The notes: generated by a model from the letters alone, not told the origin. Shown: positions 23,438-39,184, counted from the stretch's first letter. The stretch is 64,000 nt of DNA from Tetradesmus obliquus (GCA_030272155.1 CP126191.1:8082501-8146500), one strand, 5' to 3'. Numbers and translations are program-made.

Positions 23438-24073
23438 CTTTGATTGGACTTCGGCACAGATTTGCCAGCAAGTGTACTGCTGTCCAAGGTCAAACTGATT
23501 GGTGGTTTATGTTGACCAGCTTGCGGCTGAGGCCTGCCCCTGTACCATAAGGGCTTGTACAGACTGTTCATAGGACTAGAGTGGCAGTGTTCGTGAGGCA
23601 TTTGCACGAGTATCAGTGATGAGGCTGTTGCAGGAGTTTCTGGCAGATGACTGTCAGCTTGCAACGTGTATCATGCCCGCAACTGCTTTTCGCGCCCATC
23701 AATTTTCGTTTAGCGACTGCTGTAGCCTTCCAGTTACTCATCTGTGTGGAGTGTGCTCTCGCGTCCTTGATGTTGGCGTTGGGGGAAGCCTGATGGCAAC
23801 AACGGGTTAAGCAGCACTTTCACTTACGTTTTTTGCATTAAATAGTACAAAATGATGCAACACAACAGCAGCCAATCCCTGGTGGGCCAACGAGCAGGAG
23901 TTCAACTCACGCCCCTACCAATCCGCAGGTGAAAGATCCCGCTCAGCATAATGCTGTTCGTGTATGATATTTCCAATTCATGCCGCTGAACTGCAAGCTG
24001 TGACGCAGGCGGCGTACGTGTGCTCCTACCAGCATCAGTCAGCAGACAGCAAAGCAGGTGGTGGTGTCCTCTC
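23438..24073. other. Intergenic between two plus-strand genes
   Basis: About 640 bases between the EF-hand stop and the LETM1-like start. AT content rises around 23820-23870. No exon seen. Confidence 0.5.
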
Positions 24074-27000
24074 ATGCCGTCGCTGTCAGCCGCCCTTGGA
24101 ACGTCAGTTCCAGCTGGGGATTCAATGTGGCGAGGCTTCAGCACTGCAAGCCCTTGCAGGCTGCCAATAGGTGAGGCAGTTGCTTGCAGGACGTCAGCAG
24201 ACTCGTCTGGCGGCGCCAGGTGGCGAGGCCAGTGAATTAGGGCAAGAGCCGCACATGAATCCATGCATGTGATGCTGGGCCTACATTTCTCATGTGTACC
24301 CTTTTCTTGTTTCACCCAGACGCTGAGTCCAGAGGTGCGCTTGCTCAACATTCACTTGCGTGTACTGCTGCTGGTGCTGCCCTTGCAGTGCGCTGGAGCA
24401 GGCACCCGCAGCAGCAGCAGCAGCGCCAGCAGGCCCGCCTAGGCTGCTTACAGGCATGTCGGCGCAGCGGGTGCAGCGGCTAGAAACACTAGTAGAGTTG
24501 AAGAAGCTGTACAGGAACTGCATCCGGGCAGAGGCGCTGCTCGGGCGGGCTAGCCCTGTGTATGTAGCACCAGAGGGTGAGTGGTGTTGAGCCGGCACAG
24601 CAGCTGGGCACTGCTTGCACTTTGCTTACACGCAGCGTGCTGCAGCCACTGCAATAAGTGGCTTTTACTAGTGATGTCTGGTGAAGAACGCATGCTGCAG
24701 CACGTCATTGTCACTTGCGGCGCACAATGCACTGCATATGCTTGCAACACGCTGGTGCTGTGCATGCATGCACAGATGCATCCCAAGGAGTAGGGGAGCA
24801 TGATGCGTGCATCTCCGTTTCACGGGCAATGCCGCATCACACCCTGGCGCTCACGCTTCCGCTGCATGCATGCGTTGCGTGTCTGCCAACACCAGGTGCA
24901 GCTGATGGCGCGTGCGTGCCAGCACTGGATGACGACGCCTACAGCAGCATGGACAGCAGCAGCAGCACCAGCCTGGATGATGAAGTGGCGGAGCGGCTGC
25001 AGCAGGCTGTGGAGCTGGTGGCTGAGATGCAGCTCACAGCAGAGCAGCTGAAGGTGCGCCGTGTGACAATGCCTCGGGTGGCAGCAGTAGCAGCAGTTGC
25101 AGCGCAAGGGCTTGCGCGTGTATGTTCAGCAGCAGCAGATGTTTTGCAGCAGTGCGCTTGTCTGGTGTCGGCCTGCAGACTGCGCGCAGCTGTCCTGAAG
25201 ATGAGGACGCTGCAGCCGCCTATGCATGCAGCTGCATGGGTGGGAGTGCTGTGCTGTTTGGTGCTGCTCATCCTGCCGCAGCGGCTTGTGCGGCTGACTT
25301 TGGCGTACTGTCCTTCTCTGCCAACAAACCCAATGGGTTTGCATGCTCGCTGCAGACTGGGCTGCGAGCGCTGCCTGCCAGTTTTGGGGCAATCTTTGGC
25401 AAGGACAGCAGCGTGCAGACAGCAGCAGACATCAGGGACACAGCCAAGCGATACAGCGGTGAATTGAGGGACCGCGCAGCAGTGGAGCTGCCGCTGCTGC
25501 CTTTTAGCAGGTACGAGCAACACTCTGCATTTTGCAGCATAATGCGCAGCATGCCGGCGCAGCATCACATTTAGACAGCAGTTGCATGAAAATGGTGTGC
25601 GTTTCGTGCGCGGTTAATTCTCCCAGCTGGTGCATTACTTCCCCAGCCTTCTACGGTGCCTGTTGCAGATGTGGTACTGCAGTTTGAACATCTTCTCAGG
25701 GGCTGTGCCGCCTGCTGTCCTGGGCACCGCGCGCATGTGCATTGCGCCACCCTTTTCTGTTACTGACTGCAGTGAGATGCAGGCGCAAGCTGCCTGCGAT
25801 GTGCGCAATGCGCGCTACAACAAGCGGCTGCAGGCAGTTGTTGATGAGCTGGGCGCTGAGAGTCCCAGCAGCAGCAGCAGCAGCACCAGCAGCTTGCCTG
25901 ACAGGCTCAACCAGGTGGGCCGGCGGCTGCATCGGCTGAGCTGCGTGAGCGGCACCTCTCCCTCTCCCTCTCTCTTGCAGGATGCAGGGTGTTTAGCGTG
26001 CTGGATGTGTGCAACACCTGGTTCCCCATCAGCCTCGGCCGCTGCCATGGTGCTAAGCTGGTGCGTCTGTGCTCAACAGGTTGCGTCTGCAGGCAACTGA
26101 GTCGTGTGTGATGCGGTTGTTTGGCGTTACAGGCGGAGAAGGTGGCCGGCAAGTTTGTGGCGCGGCGCATCAAGCCCGCACTGCAGCGCGCGCGGGAGAA
26201 GGAGCTGGGCCAGGTGCTGAGCGAGTCAGGGCAGTACCTGCGGGGGCTATGGGCGCGCCTCAACGGCGGCGGCGGCCGCCGGCCGCGTGCGCTGCCGCCG
26301 GCGCTGGTGCAGCCGCCCAGCAGCAAGAAAGATGTAGAGCGGGTGAGCCTACCTGGCCCTGGCGTGGCTATGTTTAGCGCTGTGTTTGGCGTGTGCGTGT
26401 GCTGCTGCAAGCGTCCTTGCGAGTGCTTGTCACATGCCGGTTTGCTTGGCTGCCGACCGCAAGTTGGTGTGTTCATTGCATGGATGCACTTGCCCTGCAG
26501 CAGGCCTCTGTGCTGCGCTTACCCGTCAGACTTGCTCCTGCTGCTGCCGCTGCTGCTGCTGCTGCAGCGCATCAGTGAGCTGACGCTGCAGCTGGAGTCG
26601 CTGGAGAAGCGGCTGGTTGAGGCCAGCAAGGCGCGCGAGGCCAAGCTGCGCAAGGCGGGCGCAGCGGGCCGCGTGGCTGTGGCCATCCAGCTGCGCAGCA
26701 TGGATGCGGAGGTGATTGCGATCAGCCGGCTGCTGGCGGTGCGCACGCTGCAGCTGGAGATGGAGTACATCTATGCCAGCCTGGAGGAGGAGGCGATTGA
26801 TGTTTCAGCGGACGAGCTGCTGAACAAGGGTGAGCAGGGGCTGCAAGCTTGGGCATGTGGTTGAGCCTGTGCTTGCGGAAGAGGGCACAGGCAGCTGCCT
26901 GTCGTATGCGCGCATGCAGCATGCGTGTTGCAATGCACGCAGGCACCCAAGGTGCAGTGTATGTTTGGTGTGATGCACCGCCTGACTCGGAGTGTTTGTG

Positions 27001-28501
27001 TTTGGTTTGCTGCGTAGGCCCTGCCATTGTGCGCGAGGGCAGCACAGGCGAGCTGGCGCTGCTAGTGGCGGAGTACGGGCTGCTGCTGGAGCAGCTTGAT
27101 GTGCTAGCAGCTTCCATTGACAGCCAGATGGCAGCCACAGGCAGCAGCAGCAACAGCCACATGCCAGGCTCCAGCAGCACGCCCACAGCAGCAGCAGCAA
27201 CAGCAGCAGCGTCAGGCCCCGGCGTGAGCCTGATTGATGAGGACATCTTGGAGGAGCTTGCGGCAGAGATCCCTGACCTGCGCTACCGCGTGGGTGTGCC
27301 TGATGCGGAGGTGTTTGGCAGCAACCCGCTGAGCCCCACGCGGCTGAAGCTGCAGGCGCGCGAGAGCCAGCTCAAGGTGTTTGAGGGCCTCAACTTCCTG
27401 CTGCGCGGCATGCGGCTGCTGGGCAGTGATGTGGGCAATGCAGGTGGGGAGAGAGCTGGTGTGCGCGGGTGGTGTCGGTGGTTAGCAGTGCTGTTGGGTG
27501 TGGCAGGCGCCTGTAATGTGGGTGCAATGCGGCCCTTGTGCAGCTCGGGCTGTCATGCGCTGGCATGTTGATTGTAGTTGCTCAGCGCAGCGTTTGCAAG
27601 TGTACTCGGCATCTACCTTATACGCCAACTTCTGACACGTGTCGCCTCGCTGTTCCTGCTGCTGCTGCCACATCTGCACCCCTGCGCCCAATCACACCCC
27701 ACCCCGCACCCCAGGCCGGCTGTTCACCAAGGCTGCGCTGGGTGGCACGCTCAAGGCGCGTGAGGTGGCTGCGCTGCGCCGCACTGCGCGCGACCTGCTC
27801 ACCTTCATCCCCTTCATCATCATCCTGATCATCCCGCTGACGCCGCTGGGCCACGTGCTGGTCTTCGGCTTCATCCAGCGCTACTTTCCCGGCTTCTTCC
27901 CCAGCCAGTTCACCAATCAGCGGCAGGACCTCATGATGCGGTGAGCGGCGGCGCGCCCTGCTGCTGCTGCTGTGGTGTGGTGTGGTGTGGTTTGATGGGT
28001 TGGCTTGTGCCTGTGCAACGCTGGACACGGTGTAGGAAGTGCCGTCCGCTGCTGCTGCTGCTTGTGCTGCTGCTGCGGGTGCTGGTCGCGGATCACAACC
28101 CTCACGAGCGCCTGCCATGTGTGTCATCTGTGTGCGCCTGCAGTTATGAGGAGCTCCAGCGGCAGCTGGCCACTGCGCAGGCGGCAGCAGAGGTGGAGGA
28201 GGAGGAGGCGGAGCTGGCCCGCGCAGCAGCAGCCGTGGCACGCCTCACCGCGCCAGACATTGAGGGCTGCGTTGTGTCAAGCGGGCCGTCGAGCAGCGGC
28301 AGCCCTGGCGACAGCAGCAGCGTGGCCAGCACTGATGGCGGCCTCGAGCGCCAGGCGGTGCTGGGAGGTGTTGCTGTTGAGGAGGGCGGGCCTGCTGCTG
28401 CCAAGGTGCGGCTGCTTGAGGAGCAGCTGGAGGAGGCACGCGCGGAGGTGCATTCTGCTCCGGATGATGACAGCCCGCAGCCCGTGTCAGTGCGGCACTG
28501 A
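24074..28501 (+). CDS. LETM1-like membrane protein, plant/algal type
   Basis: Eleven exons: 24074-24170, 24320-24359, 24389-24576, 24896-25053, 25179-25510, 25647-25914, 26133-26342, 26568-26829, 27018-27443, 27715-27940, 28144-28501. Every phase joins, giving 854 residues. A short N-terminus ([25 protein letters not shown]) looks like an organelle transit peptide. Helical and coiled-coil parts follow, e.g. [20 protein letters not shown]. The LETM1 signature lies at about residues 661-735: [28 protein letters not shown], and the membrane segment [16 protein letters not shown], then [17 protein letters not shown]1 proteins work in cation/proton homeostasis of the mitochondrial inner membrane. 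The plant-type long-N-terminal relatives are less well characterised. Only an acidic coiled-coil tail follows the membrane segment, with no EF-hand. Exon 2 uses an unusual GTGTAC donor, so the first 45 residues are the least certain. Confidence 0.85.
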
Positions 28502-31134
28502 TTGCTGTGCAGCAGGTGGAGTGCTGCTTGCAGGATTGTGCCTGGCGGCAGGTGGCATTTGTATGCAGCACGTCGTGTTTTTATTCATGACGCCGGTGGG
28601 GCGGGGCTGGACTGGTGCAGGCTGGTGTGCATTCGGGATGGGAGGGCGCTGCAAGTGGTGTCGGGCTTTAGGTGTGATGTTTGGGGCTGCAGCGGTGCAT
28701 GAACGGGTGCTGTGCGCAGCAGTGAGCAACCGCCGATGCGTGTTAAGGGCACAGAGCGTGCCCTAGCTATGATCTGCTGAGGTGTACCTGCTCATGCGTT
28801 CACGCACGGCAGTTACGAGTGAAATGTGTGTAGCTGCACCTGCGCTAACGTCTGGGCGGCTTTTTGGAAGACTCAAGGACTGCTTTCAAAGTGTTTGTGG
28901 TGCTGCGCTGTTGCGCGAAGGTTTGGCGGTTGCAGTAGTTGATGTGCCTGTGCGATGTTATGCCGAAACACGGTGTGCTTGTGTGGGCGCTGAGCCCTAT
29001 ACCTGCTGGTGCTGTGGGCATGCACTTTTGCTGGTTGCGCATGGCGTCTCAAGCAAGCCTGGCACCTACCATGGTTTGCACTCCTTTTTGATGTTGTGCA
29101 TTTCTCGTATGTGGCAAGACGGTACCCAATGCCTCCTGGTAATATGTGAAAGTGTTACCCTGGGGCAGGCTCGCTATCATAGTGTACTGTTGTGGAGCGA
29201 GTTTGTGATTGATTGCTTGTTCCCAGGGGCCCGTTCTCATGCGCTGTAGAACACGCAGGTGCTGTGACGGTTGCGCACTGATGCTGTGACGGTTTCGCAT
29301 TGATTGTCTGGTAGTATGTTGGCTGCTACGCTGCAGTCACCCACAATTTTGGCGAGTATAGCAGTTGCGGATTGACGGCCGCCTGGGTTCTGCTTTTGTC
29401 TGCACAACATTTTGCTTGTGCACGTGGTGCGGTGCTGACATGGTGGCGAGTGTTCAGAGCATACTAGTGGCAACTTGTCGGCAGGGTGCCGCATTATATA
29501 TGACTGATGTATGATGTATCTGCCATCACTGGGCGCACAAGTTGTGCAAGGTAGCGGGTGTGGTATGCGTTGGTCAGGTGGCAGCCAGTGCATGGCTGTG
29601 TTCGCCACAGGTGCTACTTGCAAGTAGTACACACTACGTAGTGTGTATTGTATACAGGTGTAACGTGTCATGCGCAACAAGTCACAAGTTTCGGTAGCCC
29701 ACATAGTGCGCGCTACCGGCCGCGCGCGGACAGCTCAGCGCGGGCCAAGTTCCACAGATGTTGCATAGAGTCTGGTCAGCAACTGCAATAGCAAGCATTA
29801 CGCGCATAATAACCATGCATATCATCATGTGATTGGCTAGGCAACCCCTTGTGACTGTTGAGCGTGCTGGACTGCTGGTTCAGTGTCTGGAGTGTCCTTA
29901 AATTCCTTCTGCAGGCTGCTGCAGTTGGTGGCCTGCAGCGGCAGCAACGTGTTGCAGATGATGACCCCTGCAACTGCTGCTATGGATCAGTGGATTGCCT
30001 GCCAGTAGTGCTGTCTGGGCAGTGTACTTTATTTGGTTTGTGTCTGCTGCGCGTAGGGAGCAGCAATGTGCTTGCATTCGCATTGCTGTTCTCACATCAG
30101 CCGTTGTCAAATGCATTACGTGTCTGGGCAGCTACCTGGGGCTGTGGTGGTGCCCTTACTTGTGGCGACAGTGTAGCCATCTGGTGGAGTTGCTGCATGT
30201 AGGTAGCGGTAGGAGTGGTTTTTTTTGTTTTTGTAGGTCAGCTTAGCTAGCCGCAGCGGTAGGAGTGGTTTTCTTCTTGCTTGGATGTAGTACAGCCTAG
30301 TGCTTGTCGTGCAGCAACAGCAGTGTGGTGTTGCAGCCAGGTCTCTGTAAGTGTGTATGCTTGCATGCCCTATCATGCCGTGCGCTTGCATGCTTGCTTG
30401 CCATGCCATGCTGTTCCTTGGAGGCGGCCACTCCGTTCTGCTGCAGCATTGTGGTCAATTTGCTAGGCGGGCAGTAAGGCTGCAGACTTGCTGTTCCGTC
30501 GTGATGGTGGTGGGGGACGGAGTTGGAATTGAAACCCTACCTGGCTGGTATGATACGCCAGTTCAAGAGGCTGGAATTGCCTGGCCCCCATGTGTAACAA
30601 ACACAAACTCGAGGTAACCACGAAAGAAGGTAGGGCCATTACACTGCAGCATACGGACACGAATAATCTGGTGACGGGATGACCAGCCTCTGCAGCCAAG
30701 GGCTGTCGCGTGCAGCAGACATACTCTGGCCCCATTAAATCACATTCAAACGGAATTTTTCTTGTTGCAGAGACGGTCTGTAGCGTTTCCGAAAGCTGGT
30801 GCCTCGTTCATTTTATGTTACCCGCGCGGCTGATGTAGCTAATCTCGAGCAATGCCAGGAAGCCACTGCTATGGAATATATCACTTGATGCTCGATGCCT
30901 TATCCGGCCGGCCACCCTTCATTGTGTCCGCATTGTGGGCCATCAACCAGTGTCGACGAGCCTGCAACAACACATACCTGCGCGCTATAAGCCCCACCTT
31001 TGGACGAGTGCAGTTGGTGTCGTTGCTGATTGCCCTGACATACCTCAACAAAGTTCCTAGTTCGCTGCACTACCCACGGCCTCGATCACCCGGACCATCT
31101 GCAGTAGCAGAGCAGCTAGTTGCATTACAGCACC
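28502..31134. other. No gene recognised (2.6 kb)
   Basis: Several minor repeats: atgctgtgacggtt twice near 29265-29300, and gcggtaggagtggtttt twice near 30207 and 30258. Open frames here are short and unlike any family I know. Confidence 0.5.
29628..29647. repeat. Perfect 20-bp palindrome
   Basis: TACACACTACGTAGTGTGTA equals its own reverse complement. Intergenic, no obvious partner site. Confidence 0.9.
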
Positions 31135-34100
31135 ATGGCGTGGCCGGTGAGTATACTGCAGCAGACTCTAGCTGCCATACTGGCTGCCTTCCAGCTGTCA
31201 CTCTGATACAGTTCGTGTGTGCTTTTCATGACGGATGCTGCAGCAATATACGTGGCTCATCGGTGAGTGAAGCTGGCTGGTGAACACATCTTCTCATGCA
31301 GCACATGCTGCATACATGCAGCAGCTTGTATCAGCTGCAGCAAGATGCATTTGAGTCTGCAGCATGATATCCTTAGCTGCAGCAACAACCTGATTGATAC
31401 CCCTTAGGCCTTGCAATCAACTTCCAGTCAGTTTGCAGCTGTGCAGCATGCCAAACTGTGCAAACTGTGCAGAACAGGCTGTCCCAACTTCACAACTCAT
31501 GCTGCAAGTGCATCGTCAGCCAGCCCTCCTGAGCATCCTGCTGCAAGAAGCGTATGGTCGGCTTGCAGTAGATCGCCCAGACATACATTGTGCTGATGGA
31601 GAGGTGTGTACTTCTGTTGCTGTGCTGCAGTGGTGCATGGCATCGTGGCATTCCTTGACGCCTACGGCATTGGAGCCAATGACGTCGCCAATGCCTTTGG
31701 CACATCAGTGGGCAGCAAGACGCTGGTGAGCTGCAGCGGGGCATTCATTTGCAAAGCAGCTATTAAGAAACTAGGTGAGTCCTGGTACAGCAACAGCCGC
31801 CTTTGGTGATGGCAACAGCAACATCAACGGCAGCCGCTGCCAGCAGCCAACACTTTTGATGCGCCTTGCCTTCAACTGCCTGAACATGTGCCATCTTGCT
31901 GAGTTGCTCACACTCCTGTGATGCTCTCTGTCTGCCTCTTTCTGCAACACCACATCTTCACCATCCAACAGAGCATGTGGAGCGCCGTCTGCATTGCGGC
32001 CGTCTTTGAGTTCCTCGCAGCGCTGCTGCTGGGCGGGCAGGTCACCACGACCATTGCAGGCGGCATTGCCAAGACAGCCACATTTGCCAAGGCTCCCCAG
32101 CTGTTCATGTACGGCATGTTGACAGCAGAGACTGGCGCCATGATTTGGATCCTGCTGGCTACATACCTGGAGCTGCCTGTGTCCACTACACACGCCATCA
32201 TCGGCGGCATCATCGGCTTTGCACGGGAGTGATCGAGCTTGCTTTGCTTCTGGTGTTGCATGGCCGTTCCGTCTCAGAACAACAGAGCTGCTGAAGCCAT
32301 CTGGCCCTGTTGACGCCAGCATCGCCTTACATGCAGCTGCAGCTCTGCACAGCATGTCATAGGCAGCAGTACAACTTTGTATCAAACACGCATGCATCTC
32401 AACAGCCCACCCATGCGCTGAGTAGCACACAATGCTGAGTGTCTGCATGTGCTGCTGCTGCCGTATGACACGCAGTGGTGTTTGGTGGCAGCAACGCGGT
32501 GGTCTGGTACGAGCCAAAGGCGGACTTCCCATATGGTGAGTGGCAGAGAGGCCATGCAACACAGATCAGCCAGCAGCATTTATGCCTATCTCACCAGTAA
32601 CAGCTACAGCTGCTAGAACATGAAGCTGGCAGCTGCAGCACCTGCACATGCTTCAAGTAGAAGCTGTTAGGTGGCGCCGGCGCTACCGTGCCACTCAACT
32701 TTGTGCAGCTCACGCAGCTGACCACAACGACTGACTCAGTGGTTTCTGTTGCTGTACCTGTTGCACACCGCAGTCGGCGGCATTGCGCCATTTGTCATCT
32801 CCTGGTTTCTGTCCCCGCTGCTGGCTGCGCTTCTGCAACAGCGCTGATCACATTCGTGCTCTTCCTGGCGGTGCGCACGCTGGTGCTGCGCCGCGCCGAG
32901 TCCACCACGATTGCCTTCTACGTGCTGCCGCTGCTCATCCTGCTCACCTTGTTCATCAACCTCTTCTTCATCCTGGTGGGTGGCGCTGCTGAGGGCTGCT
33001 GGGTGGGGGCCCTGGCTGCGTGCGTGTGTGTGTGTGACAAGGAGCTGCACATGCTGCCTCGGTGCTTGGTTGCTACACACCTGCCTGCTCAGTATGATCC
33101 CGTGCTTACATGGCATCTGTACATTGTCTCCCAGCCTTGGTCAGCAGTTCTCTTGTGGGTTTGGCACTATTCAGGACAGTGCCGTTTTGGCAGGATGCTC
33201 GGCTGACACGTTTCTGATCTGTGCCCTGCCCGGCTTCTCCTGCTGCCACCACTGCCCCCCACCCTGCCACCCCCGCAGACCAAGGGAGTCAAGGGCATCG
33301 TGACCATTTCCGCTGAGAAGGGCGCATGGCTGGCAGCAGCCGGCGCTGCCGGCGCTAGACTGATTGGCACTGCCATCATCTGGCCGCTGATGAAGCGATC
33401 CCTGCTCACCTTTGACACCAAGACCACAAACTCGATCGAGGCCGGCAAGGGCGTTGCTGCAGGCGGGAGCGCCTTCCAGGAGGAGGATGCCTTCCAGAAG
33501 GCTGTGTCCGACAAGCTGAAGCCCGTGCACGTGGATGCGGATGACAAGTCCCTCGGCGCCATGTTCAAGCGCTTCCGCAACGCTGCGCTGTCTGGCATCA
33601 CCCATGACATCCATGCCGATGTAAAACATGACGAGGCAATCATGGAGATGCACGATGCCGCCGAGAAGTTTGACCCGCGCACTGAGCACGTGTTCAAGGT
33701 TCTGCAGGTCATCTCTGCCTGCGCCATGTCCTTCGCACACGGTGAGACACGCGGCTGCTCTTAATTTACTCGTCCCAGAAGCATTGTAGTAGCCTGCACT
33801 GGACCACTTCGGTGTCAATGAGGCCCTCATGCTTAATTGCTACTGATAAACCTCAAACCTCAAACCTCTTGCTGACTCACCCTCTGCTGCTGCTGACCCT
33901 GCTCGCTGATTATTCTCTGCTGATCTGGGTGCGGTGCAGGCGCCAACGACGTGGCCAACGCCATCGGCTCCTTCTGTGCCAGCCTCTACGTGTACAACAA
34001 CTTGCAGGTGCCTGGCAGCAACAGCGAGGTGTACCAGTGGGTGCTGGCACTTGGTGGCGCTGGCATCGTGATTGGCCTTGCCACCTACGGCTACAACATC

Positions 34101-34835
34101 ATGCGCGTGCTGGGCGTGAAGTGCGCACACATCACACCCTCTCGCGGCTTCTGCATGGAGACTGCCACCGCCCTGGTCGTGTCCATCGGCTCTGCTGTCG
34201 GTGAGTAACACAGCACATATAAGCTTAACGTTTTGCTGGATCCTTGGCTGTTATTTACGGTGACAGCGACACCTGGGTCTGGCAGCGCCCAGCTGTGTAG
34301 CTGCTGTGTCTAACACCCTGCTGCACCTATGCACCTACCCACATACACAACCTCAAGTCTGTGCTTGTGCTTCCCCTGGTGACTGCCTGCAGCCCTGCCC
34401 CTGTCCACCACCCACACCATCACTAGCGCAACTGCTGGCGGCGGCATTGCTGAGGGCCGCTGGAAGGCGCTGAACTGAGCCCTGTATGGCAAGATGATGC
34501 TGGGCTGGATCGGCACGCTGGCCGCTGCCGGCTGCGTGTCTGCGCTGCTGTTTGCCCTGGGCGTATACACGCCCTCCCAGCCTCAGACAATGGAGCTCAT
34601 CTCTGCACGCAACTTTGCAATGGCCAACACCAATGCAACGCTGGGCAGGCTGTCGGCGCTGAATGCGGCTGCTGCAGCACCCAATGCAAGCCTGACGGAG
34701 CAGATAAACGCAGTGAATGCGAGCCTGCTGGGGCTGGGCAACCTGAATGGCAAGACGTGGCTTGATGGCGGTGCCCTGCAGAAGACCTTCCAGAGCGCAC
34801 TGTACCTCAACAACAATGCCACTGTCCTGGGTTGA
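31135..34835 (+). pseudogene. PiT-family phosphate transporter with three apparent lesions
   Basis: Eight exons recoverable: 31135-31150 (tentative), 31631-31725, 31972-32224, 32476-32535, 32774-32975, 33279-33741, 33940-34200, 34393-34835. They encode a PiT (PTA/PTB, Pho-4 superfamily) cation-coupled phosphate transporter of about 597 residues. The diagnostic repeats are GANDVANAFGTSVGSKTL near the start and HGANDVANAIGSF in the second half, each followed by PVSTTHA or PLSTTHT. About 12 membrane segments and a 140-residue hydrophilic loop are visible. Three breaks: the donor after exon 3 at 32225 reads GG, not GT (gcac|gggagtga); exon 5 is one base short near 32835, giving TGA at 32845 while the next membrane helix continues in another frame; and TGA at 34476 stands inside exon 8, before the last helix, with the frame resuming as ALYGKMMLGWIG. 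Codon use elsewhere looks constrained, so decay would be recent. Sequence error is the main alternative. Confidence 0.7.
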
Positions 34836-37502
<2,667 letters not shown>

Positions 37503-37538
37503 CTTCACGCTGTGACGTGCTTTGTTCACAGCGTGAAG
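37503..37538 (-). repeat. 13-bp inverted repeat at the DPM1 stop codon
   Basis: CTTCACGCTGTGA at 37503-37515 and its exact complement at 37526-37538 are separated by 10 bases. The right arm contains the last codons and the TGA stop of DPM1, so the mRNA could fold into a hairpin holding its own stop codon. Confidence 0.85.
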
Positions 37539-38610
37539 AACAGCCGCAGCAGGCCGCTGATGAACATTGTGTACTCGGAGCGCCCCAGCTTGGACTGGCC
37601 ATACACGCGGTCCACAAACACAATCGGCACCTCTGCTATATTCGAGCCTAGCGCGCTCGCGCGTGCAATCATCTCCATCTGGAATGCGTAGCCCTTGCTT
37701 GTCACCACGTGCAGCAGCTGCTCTAGCACCGTCCTCCGGTACAGGCGGTAGGCGCCTGTGAGATCTGACACGCGCAGGCCCAGCAGGGTTGAGGCCAGCA
37801 CGTTTGCACCTCTGCTGGTGAGCTTGCGCTTCCAATTCCAGCCAGATACGCCGCCGCCTGCTGTGTAACGTGTGCCAGTGACGATGTCTGCGCTGCTCTG
37901 CTGCTGCACCTACGGTGCATGCAGTGGTGTGGCACGGCGGTGGATTTGTGAGTGTGCACGGATGAGGGCAGGGGTGATGCTCTGGTTGCGGCGTGGGGTG
38001 AGAAGTCGAGCGTCGCTGCTGGTGATAGCATCTCATGCCTGCCGAGTTGTTGCTTCAACCAGCGCTGGCGACTGGGACGGAGTTAATGCAGCGTGTAACT
38101 GGTACCCACCCCCCGGCTACAGCTGCTGCTCCTGTTGCTGCTGCTGTTGCTGTGCTGGCAGTTGCAGGCACTTCGTTCGCTACTTCCATCTGCTTCAAAA
38201 GCTAAAAAAACTCTGAAAACTCCCTGTTAACAGCACCCCTGCCTCTGCCCAGCACCCACCTTGAACAGCGTGGGTATGTACTTGGGATGGTGTGACAGGT
38301 CAGCGTCCATCAGGATGATCCAGGAGCCAGAAGCATACTGCAGGCCATGCCTGTAGGCAGTGCCAAGCCCAAGCTTAGCAGACCTAGGCCGCAGCAGCAC
38401 CTTGTCTGCACCCAGCACTTGCTGCATCTGCTTGACTGCCTGTTGAGTGCCATCCGGGCTTGCGTCATCCACGATTATGACTTCGTAAGCAATGCTGGCT
38501 TTGCTGCAAGCCTCCTCTATCAGCCATAGTAAAATAGGGATGTTGTCACGTTCGTTGTAGGTGGGTATGATGATACTGCACTTGTTGCTTGTGCTGTCAT
38601 CGCCTGGCAT
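37526..38610 (-). CDS. DPM1: Dolichol-phosphate mannosyltransferase, catalytic subunit
   Basis: Two phase-0 exons (38260-38610 and 37526-37903) give 242 residues, close to plant and human DPM1. It transfers mannose from GDP-mannose to dolichyl phosphate on the cytosolic face of the ER, supplying N-glycan, GPI-anchor and mannosylation pathways. GT-2 family A-fold motifs are complete: [12 protein letters not shown] at the start, VDDASPDGT, the metal-binding [41 protein letters not shown], and the late [12 protein letters not shown]. There is no C-terminal membrane anchor, so like human and plant DPM1, and unlike yeast Dpm1, it should depend on small membrane subunits (DPM2/DPM3). It is divergent from WDR5, with 574 bases between start codons. 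Confidence 0.95.
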
Positions 38611-39184
38611 GCTACTGCTGCAGCAGTGCCAGGGCTGTTGCCTGCTGGTGCTGCCAAATCCCGGGCTCGTCCTAGAACTGATTGCTGGTGTGGAACCTCA
38701 CGACCGAGTTTGATGCATGCTCAATGGAACCCGCTGATGGCAGGCAGCAAGGGACAGGTGGCAGCAGGCTGCTGCTAGTTCTAGTGCTGTAGTAGTAGTG
38801 CACGGTGTTCGCTGCAGATGGGCTTCTTTGACAGTAAGTAGCCACGGGAGGAATTCGCCATGCTGGGTGGGAACGTTGAACACGTCTGCGACCTGTAACA
38901 ACGGTTTGTACACATGACCTGCCAACCCTGGTGACAACCTATGCAGTTGCTGGGAAAGGAAGCTTAAGGCGCCACACTGACTGTACAATCCCACTTTATT
39001 CCGATCACATTTACCCGCATCAATCCCTGTTGCATCAGGTGTCTTGGCACATTGTTTTTCAAGTGAGCCCGCCTTCGCTTGGTTCTTGCTGTCGATGAGC
39101 AGAAACAAAACGAAGTGCGTCTGTGCTGAGAACGAACTTGATTACTAAGCTGTGAAGAACTCAAGTTCGTCCGCATCAGTAGCA
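38611..39184. promoter_or_regulatory. Shared intergenic region between divergent DPM1 and WDR5
   Basis: Start codons face away from each other across 574 bases, so both core promoters and 5' UTRs must lie here or overlap it, unless a 5' UTR intron extends further. No TATA box or operator-like motif stands out to me. Confidence 0.45.

Noticed and set aside
28782..29249. 155-codon plus-strand frame after the LETM1-like gene
   Set aside because: Cys-rich random-looking composition, no splice or family support.
31771..32562. 263-codon minus-strand frame
   Set aside because: It is the antisense shadow of PiT exons and introns.
34476..34478. Selenocysteine reading of the TGA in the PiT gene
   Set aside because: No SECIS-like element recognised downstream, the position is not a redox site in the family, and two other lesions exist in the same gene.
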